In this document: piece after piece, positions 59,045-64,000 of the stretch | How positions within the stretch are numbered: the stretch's first letter is position 1 | Layout: every line of letters begins with the position of its first letter | Source: Verrucomicrobiia bacterium DG1235 | GTDB taxonomy: Bacteria > Verrucomicrobiota > Verrucomicrobiia > Opitutales > Opitutaceae | Assembly: GCA_000155695.1 (NCBI GenBank) | Contig: DS990592.1 | Span: forward strand, 4,855,792 to 4,919,791 | Direction: 5' to 3' | Length of the DNA stretch: 64,000 bases | Notes under the pieces: generated by a model | The model's database searches: none | Told to the model about the DNA's origin: nothing | What the model saw: the letters and a program-made list of their open reading frames with translations, nothing else | Program-made: the position numbers and the translations under genes

Positions 59045-62000
59045 AGGTAAGGGGTTTATTGGTGTCATTGGTTGCTCTTGTCTTTGGAGGGAGCGTTTTC
59101 GCGTCCTTCACAGATGTTAGCGAAAGCGTGGGCATTCTTTATCAGCATGCGAACAAAGACACGGTGCCGACGAACGAAGAGCTTGGGCTGGATCGCGAAA
59201 CCTATACGCCTGTTTCGAACCACGCGGGGGCGGCTGCCTTTGACGCCGACGGTGACGGTTGGACGGATTTCATCGGTGGACGTTATGCCTTGCCGCCGGT
59301 TCTTTTCATGAACCAGGGCGACGGTACTTTCTCGGAAGACGGATCCGCCCGAGGGCTTGATCTAGCGGTCGATGCGGCGACTTTTGCGGCGGGTGATTTT
59401 GACAACGACGGAGATCAGGACTTGTTCGTGGCGCCGCACCGGGGAGAGCGTTTTTTCTTTTTCTTGAATGATGGGAATGGAGTGTTTTCTGAGGCGGCAG
59501 TCGAGCGCGGAGCGGCTCTGTCCCGAACCGAAGAGCCGCATGAGGGGCATAGTATTGGGCTGGTCGATTTCGACCTCGATGGGTATCTGGATGTGTACGT
59601 GAGCGAATGGGGGCCGACAGCGGGGCTAGATGCGGATCGGCACTCTGTTTTGCTGAGAAATCGAGGGGCAGAGGCTCCGGGCTTTTTTGAGAATTTGACT
59701 GCGGCGGCCGGATTGATACAGCCGGAAGAAGGTGTAGAGCGGCAGCATGGCTTTTCCACTGGGTGGGCTGATTTTGATGAGGATGGGTGGCCTGATCTCG
59801 CATTGATGGCGGATTTTGGAGGGAGCCGCTTGTACTGGAATCAGGGGAATGGATCATTTTCCGAGGGGACGGATTCGGCAGGAGTAGGCTTGGATGAGTT
59901 TGGCATGGGGGTCGCGGTGGCGGACTATGACTTGGATGGAGATTTGGATTATTACGCGACTTCGATTTACAACCAGAAGTTGCTCGATGCCACGTCGACG
60001 AATACCGGAAACAAGCTGTATCAGAATATTGGAGGCAGAAAGTTTGAAGAAGTGGCGCGGGCTTCTGGCGTTCATCAAGTCGGCTGGTCCTGGGGGGCAG
60101 TGTTTTTCGAGTACGATAACGATGGCGATCCAGACTTGATGGTGACGAATGGGATGGATACTGCGACTTGGGATCCGTTTTTCTATTTGGAAGCCCTTGA
60201 TGATCCGACGACTGTTTTCCAAAACGGGGGAACGGGCAGGTTTTCGAATATCACGACCGCGTCTGGGGTTTCGGACGATGGTTATGGTAAGGCCTTGGTC
60301 GTGCTCGATTATGACAATGATGGCGATGAGGATGTGATTGTAACGCAGACCTTTGGCAGTCCGATTGTTTATCGGAGCAATGCGAGTGAGAACGGGAGAA
60401 AGTGGATACGTTTCAAGCTTGAGGGGGAGCAGTCGAATCGTGACGGAGTGGGAGCGGTGGTGAGCGTGACCGATGGTGATAAAACGCAAACCGCGGTTTT
60501 TAACCCTAGCAATGCTTACATGGGGCAGAGAGAGGGAGTCCTGCATTTTGGATTGGGAGCTGCGGGCGAATCGGTCGATAGGGTGGAGATTCGTTGGCCT
60601 AGTGGAATTCGTCAGGTGATCGAGAATTTGGATACGAATTTCGTGCATCCTGTTCTCGAGCCGGATCTTGCACTGGTCGCTCCACAGGTTACGCTTCAGC
60701 CGGTTGGTGGGAATTTGGCGGTGGGAGACACGCTTGAGTTGCGAGTGGAAGCGCTGAGCGACCCGGCGGCGACATACGTTTGGGAGAAGGATGGCAAGCC
60801 AGTTTTTGGAGCGACACAGTCCAGCTATGAGATCAAACGCTTGCAGCCTTACGACGCGGGCTCCTATCGAGTGAGAGTGATCAATCCTGTGGGGGAGACG
60901 CTCTCCGAGGAGGCGGTAGTGACTGCGAGCATTGATCTTGAGAAGCATAGCATTGCCCGTTGGTGGAACGAGTTTCTCTTGGCTTCGATTCGCAAGGACT
61001 TCCCTGATCCGACGAAGCACAGTCGAAATCTTTATCACATGTCGGCGGTGCTGTGGGATGCTTACTGGGCCTATGAACCGAATGCTTGGGCGCGCGTAAC
61101 GCCTGTTTTCCACAAGGAATTGTTGTCTGAATCTGACTGGGGTGCGAGTCGTGAGGACGCGCGACGGGAGGCGATGAGTTACGCGTGCTACCGCATGCTG
61201 AGGCAGCGCTATGCGAATAGCGTAAGCGCGGAGCGGATACGATATAACATTGATTGGCTGATGGAGCAGCTTGGCTATGATGTAGCGGTGGAAACGGTGG
61301 TGGGTAATTCGCCGGCTGCGGTGGGCAACCGGATTGCGGCGGCCACGATTGCGGAGACTTTAAATGATGGCTCGAATGAGGCGAATGGCTATGCGGATAC
61401 GAGCGGCTATGCAGAGGCGAACGAGCCGATGGCCTTTGAGCTGCCCGGAACGGAGATGGCGGATCCGAATCGTTGGCAGCCTTTGGCATTTGATTTTCGC
61501 GTGACGCAGAATGGGCTTCCCGAGTCGGAGAAGGTGCAAAGCTTTGTGGGAGTGAATTGGCGCGAAGTGGATACATTCGCTATTGAGAAGGATAGTGGAA
61601 TTACGATTGCCTGGGATCCGGGACCGCCACCGTTGTTTGGCATGGAGACGCATGACGCTTTTGTGGAATCGGCGGTCGAGGTGATTCGGTACTCCGCTTT
61701 TCTTGATCCGAGTTCTAGCGAACTGATCGACGTTTCCCCTGGGGCTTTGCTCAATAATCCGCTGGGAACGAATGATGGGCAGGGACGTAGTGTAAATCCG
61801 TATACGGGTCTGCCTTATGCTGAAAATCGAGTGAAGCATGCGGACTATGGTCGAATTTTAGCGGAGTTTTGGGCGGATGGCCCCGCTTCGGAGACGCCTC
61901 CAGGGCATTGGAATTCGCTGCTTAACGAGGTGAGCGACGACCCACTGTTCGAACGTAGGTATTTGGGAATTGGAGACGCTCTTTCTGAGCTGGAGTGGAA

Positions 62001-63330
62001 TGTGCAGTCGTATCTCGCCTTGAATGGAGCGATGCATGATGCGGCGGTGGCGGCGTGGACTTTGAAGCGTCAGTACGACTACTCGCGGCCTGTATCCATG
62101 ATCCGATACTTGGGCGGCTTGGGTCAATCGAGCGATCCGAGCGGATTGAGCTATCATGAGCAGGGGCTTCCGCTCGTTGAGGGATTGATCGAGATAGTGA
62201 CGGAGGCGAGTTCGGCTGCGGGGGAGCGGCATGAGCATCTGGCGTTTGAGGTTGGGGAGATCGCGATCCGTTCTTGGGCGGGCGAGCCGGCGGATAGTCA
62301 TAGTCAGGTGGGCGGGGTAGATTGGATCCTCGCGGAGGAGTGGATGCCTTATCAGCGCAGCACCTTCGTGACTCCTGCTTTTGCGGCCTATGTTTCAGGG
62401 CACAGTTGCTTTAGTCGGGCGGGAGCTGAGGCGTTGGCCTTGCTTACCGGGTCGCCCTTCTTTCCCGGCGGGAAGGGAGAGTTTCATTTTGAGAAGAATG
62501 GTTTTCTGGAGTTTGAGGCGGGGCCGAGCGAAGACCTGACCTTGGAGTGGGCCACTTATTTTGACGCGGCGGATCAGGCCGGCCTATCGCGGCTCTACGG
62601 AGGTATTCACGTGCGGGCGGATGACTTTATCGGGCGCACGCTTGGCGCGCGCATCGGCGTGGAGGCATTTCTGAAGGCGCATGCTTTACGAGGGGGGGCG
62701 GTGAGCGAAAAGGCTTTTGCTGGAGCTCAGATCTCCTATCGTTTCTCGAGCGAGGGGGCGGGTAGTTTTGTGACCTTGGATTTCGACGATGGTCGAGGCA
62801 GACCGATTTGGAGTGTAGCGTCCATGGAGGATGCGGAAGCTCGGGCGGGGGAAGGCGTTTATTTTGTGCTCAATGAGGGCATTCAAGTGGGAGGAGTGTC
62901 AGAAGGGAGCGTCGTGGTGAAATCAGCTGCGCTTTCGAAGGTGGTGATTTCATCGGAATTAGAAAGCGGTGCTCCTGCGTCGGTCAGGTTTTCGATCTCG
63001 GAAGGCGAGGCGCGTATGATAGCGATCAGGGCTTGGACTGGCTCGGTTTTCGGAGCGTCGCGTGAGTCTTCCGGGGCTCGTCCGGAGATCGTCGTTTATC
63101 GTGTGGATGAGGACGGTGAGTCTTTGGTTTCCAGCAACTCGAAGCGAGAGACGGGCGCGACGGACTCTGTATTCGAAGTGCTCGCCTTGCGCGGCGGCCT
63201 TTCCGGTGAGGAGGTGGATCTGATAGAGGCAGGCCTGGTGGTTTCGCTGCCGACGGGAGATTACCGTGTCGAACTTCGAAATGCAGGCGGCGCGGGGCAG
63301 GCGACGATCGAGGTAGAGGAGGTTCGCTAG
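59041..63330 (+). CDS. CRTAC1-like propeller fused to vanadium-dependent haloperoxidase domain
   Basis: A 1429-residue exported protein (signal GLLVSLVALVFGGSVFASF). Residues 35-540 are FG-GAP repeats (DADGDGWTDFIGG, DFDLDGYLDVYVSEWG, DYDLDGDLDYYATS) and an ASPIC/UnbV domain ending VEIRWPSGIRQVIENL. An Ig-like domain follows (PVGGNLAVGDTLELRVEALS, then KDGKPVFGATQSSYEI). From about 640 to 1225 is a PAP2/vanadium-haloperoxidase domain with Lys1009 and Arg1016 (KRQYDYSRP), Ser1119-Gly-His1121 (VSGHS), Arg1184 and His1190 (RLYGGIHV). The spacings equal those of fungal vanadium chloroperoxidase. A C-terminal beta domain ends the protein. It is coupled to the TPR gene. Confidence 0.9.
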   Translation: MKVRGLLVSLVALVFGGSVFASFTDVSESVGILYQHANKDTVPTNEELGLDRETYTPVSNHAGAAAFDADGDGWTDFIGGRYALPPVLFMNQGDGTFSEDGSARGLDLAVDAATFAAGDFDNDGDQDLFVAPHRGERFFFFLNDGNGVFSEAAVERGAALSRTEEPHEGHSIGLVDFDLDGYLDVYVSEWGPTAGLDADRHSVLLRNRGAEAPGFFENLTAAAGLIQPEEGVERQHGFSTGWADFDEDGWPDLALMADFGGSRLYWNQGNGSFSEGTDSAGVGLDEFGMGVAVADYDLDGDLDYYATSIYNQKLLDATSTNTGNKLYQNIGGRKFEEVARASGVHQVGWSWGAVFFEYDNDGDPDLMVTNGMDTATWDPFFYLEALDDPTTVFQNGGTGRFSNITTASGVSDDGYGKALVVLDYDNDGDEDVIVTQTFGSPIVYRSNASENGRKWIRFKLEGEQSNRDGVGAVVSVTDGDKTQTAVFNPSNAYMGQREGVLHFGLGAAGESVDRVEIRWPSGIRQVIENLDTNFVHPVLEPDLALVAPQVTLQPVGGNLAVGDTLELRVEALSDPAATYVWEKDGKPVFGATQSSYEIKRLQPYDAGSYRVRVINPVGETLSEEAVVTASIDLEKHSIARWWNEFLLASIRKDFPDPTKHSRNLYHMSAVLWDAYWAYEPNAWARVTPVFHKELLSESDWGASREDARREAMSYACYRMLRQRYANSVSAERIRYNIDWLMEQLGYDVAVETVVGNSPAAVGNRIAAATIAETLNDGSNEANGYADTSGYAEANEPMAFELPGTEMADPNRWQPLAFDFRVTQNGLPESEKVQSFVGVNWREVDTFAIEKDSGITIAWDPGPPPLFGMETHDAFVESAVEVIRYSAFLDPSSSELIDVSPGALLNNPLGTNDGQGRSVNPYTGLPYAENRVKHADYGRILAEFWADGPASETPPGHWNSLLNEVSDDPLFERRYLGIGDALSELEWNVQSYLALNGAMHDAAVAAWTLKRQYDYSRPVSMIRYLGGLGQSSDPSGLSYHEQGLPLVEGLIEIVTEASSAAGERHEHLAFEVGEIAIRSWAGEPADSHSQVGGVDWILAEEWMPYQRSTFVTPAFAAYVSGHSCFSRAGAEALALLTGSPFFPGGKGEFHFEKNGFLEFEAGPSEDLTLEWATYFDAADQAGLSRLYGGIHVRADDFIGRTLGARIGVEAFLKAHALRGGAVSEKAFAGAQISYRFSSEGAGSFVTLDFDDGRGRPIWSVASMEDAEARAGEGVYFVLNEGIQVGGVSEGSVVVKSAALSKVVISSELESGAPASVRFSISEGEARMIAIRAWTGSVFGASRESSGARPEIVVYRVDEDGESLVSSNSKRETGATDSVFEVLALRGGLSGEEVDLIEAGLVVSLPTGDYRVELRNAGGAGQATIEVEEVR

Positions 63331-63529
63331 CGACAGGCTTTGTTGTGAAGAAATAAAACAGTTTTATTAAAGATTAAACTATTGACGAATCAATGTTGTC
63401 ACTAGAGTCTTTCGGCAGTCAGCGGGCCATTGTTAGCCGGTCTTAGAGCTGCGATTAACCCCCCTTCTCGACGGGCTGAGTTTCAGGTCTGTCGAGCCTG
63501 CTTCAAATCCCTTCCTCAAAGATCTCTCC
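63331..63529. promoter_or_regulatory. Promoter region of GPH symporter gene
   Basis: 200 bp without a gene. AAATAAAACAGTTT at 63351-63364 repeats the motif upstream of the receptor at 54198, and is followed by ttattaaagattaaactattgacg, AT-rich and promoter-like. Confidence 0.5.
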
Positions 63530-64000
63530 ATGTCTGCTTCCAAGCATAGCAAGTCTAAGAATGTACGCGAATCGAACTTAGCCAGCGCGGAAGGCGAGCA
63601 CAGGGTAACTAAGGACGAGGACAAGGTTAGCTTGAAGGAAAAGTTAGCTTTGGGCAGTGGATATATGCCTTTGTTTTTGGGCAATGCGGTTATAAACGTG
63701 ATTGTGTATCCATTCTACAACATGACTCTGAAGGTAAATCCGTTGATGATCGGATTTGCCCTTTTTATCCCGAGGATTTGGGATGCGATAACGGATCCAA
63801 TAGTTGGTTACATATCAGATAATGTCCACACCAAGTGGGGTCGCAGGAGGCCGTTTGTTGCGATAGGTGCGATCCTGCAGGGTATCGCATTTGGGGCGAT
63901 CTGGATGGTGCCCACAGGTTGGAATGAAAATTGGATGACGGGGTATCTGCTGGTTACCCTGATTGTGTTTTATACATGCTCGACTGTGTATGCGGTTCCG
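63530..64000 (+). CDS. GPH-family sugar:cation symporter (3' end outside window)
   Basis: The first 157 residues of an inner membrane carrier of the glycoside-pentoside-hexuronide family (MelB-like, MFS). After a polar, charged N-terminal tail of about 40 residues come helix 1 (LGSGYMPLFLGNAVINVIVY), helix 2 (PLMIGFALFIPRIWDAITDP) and the signature DPIVGYISDNVHTKWGRRRP, then helices 3 and 4. The motif Asp residues bind the coupling cation in MelB. The frame runs off the window end. It likely takes up the product of a nearby glycan pathway. Confidence 0.88.
   Translation, partial: MSASKHSKSKNVRESNLASAEGEHRVTKDEDKVSLKEKLALGSGYMPLFLGNAVINVIVYPFYNMTLKVNPLMIGFALFIPRIWDAITDPIVGYISDNVHTKWGRRRPFVAIGAILQGIAFGAIWMVPTGWNENWMTGYLLVTLIVFYTCSTVYAVP

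Overview
The window looks like a chromosome segment from a Verrucomicrobiota bacterium, probably of the Opitutales/Puniceicoccales type. This is inferred from gene content: large TonB-dependent receptors with 'FTLSPFEVNASEDEGY'-like plugs, many FG-GAP/CRTAC1 proteins, a NarL-type kinase with OB-like sensory repeats, and several starch enzymes. No rRNA or tRNA gene is visible. The flanks are GC-rich. The 4-25.6 kb stretch is clearly more AT-rich, apart from one GC-rich insertion sequence.

Layout. 1-603: the 3' end of an alpha-galactosidase-like enzyme. 706-3797: a sensor kinase and NarL response regulator. 4111-27139: a large chromosomal integron. 27175-35227: a bifunctional nuclease, a tripartite RND efflux operon on the minus strand, and a divergent AraC-type regulator. 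35535-40885: a secreted alpha-amylase and a CRTAC1-like protein. 41131-52481: a minus-strand starch/maltodextrin cluster (MFS sugar transporter, 4-alpha-glucanotransferase, TonB-dependent receptor, two GH13 enzymes) and an FAD oxidoreductase. 52626-63330: an FG-GAP lipoprotein, a second TonB-dependent receptor, a TPR protein, and a 1429-residue CRTAC1/vanadium-haloperoxidase fusion. 63530-64000: the start of a GPH-family sugar symporter.

The integron is the main accessory system. The integrase gene (25760-27139, +) diverges from an array of 42 gene cassettes running leftwards on the minus strand, numbered here K1 (next to the integrase) to K42. I could place 41 clear attC sites, one decayed terminal site, an attI region and a good cassette promoter (TTGACA-17 bp-TAAAAC). 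In 41 of 42 cassettes the outer core bases at the two ends match exactly over 7 bases. Eight cassettes use a G-A-T core instead of the near-invariant G-T-T, at both ends. The one mismatched cassette (K28) contains an IS3/IS407-type element without a target duplication. About a dozen cassettes have no convincing gene, and most of these fall into two repeated sequence families. The coding cassettes carry small membrane proteins, a toxin-antitoxin pair, and YfbU, DUF3144, DUF2971, DUF6331, VOC, RDD, AP2-like, Imm50-like, AbiU2/HEPN-like and flotillin-FloA-like proteins.

The starch locus reads as a coherent pathway. Extracellular or periplasmic amylases cut starch, the TonB receptor imports maltodextrins across the outer membrane, the neopullulanase-like and second GH13 enzymes trim them, the MFS carrier crosses the inner membrane, and MalQ processes them. 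Intergenic regions outside the integron hold several unrelated heptanucleotide tandem repeats and a dispersed hairpin element in three copies.
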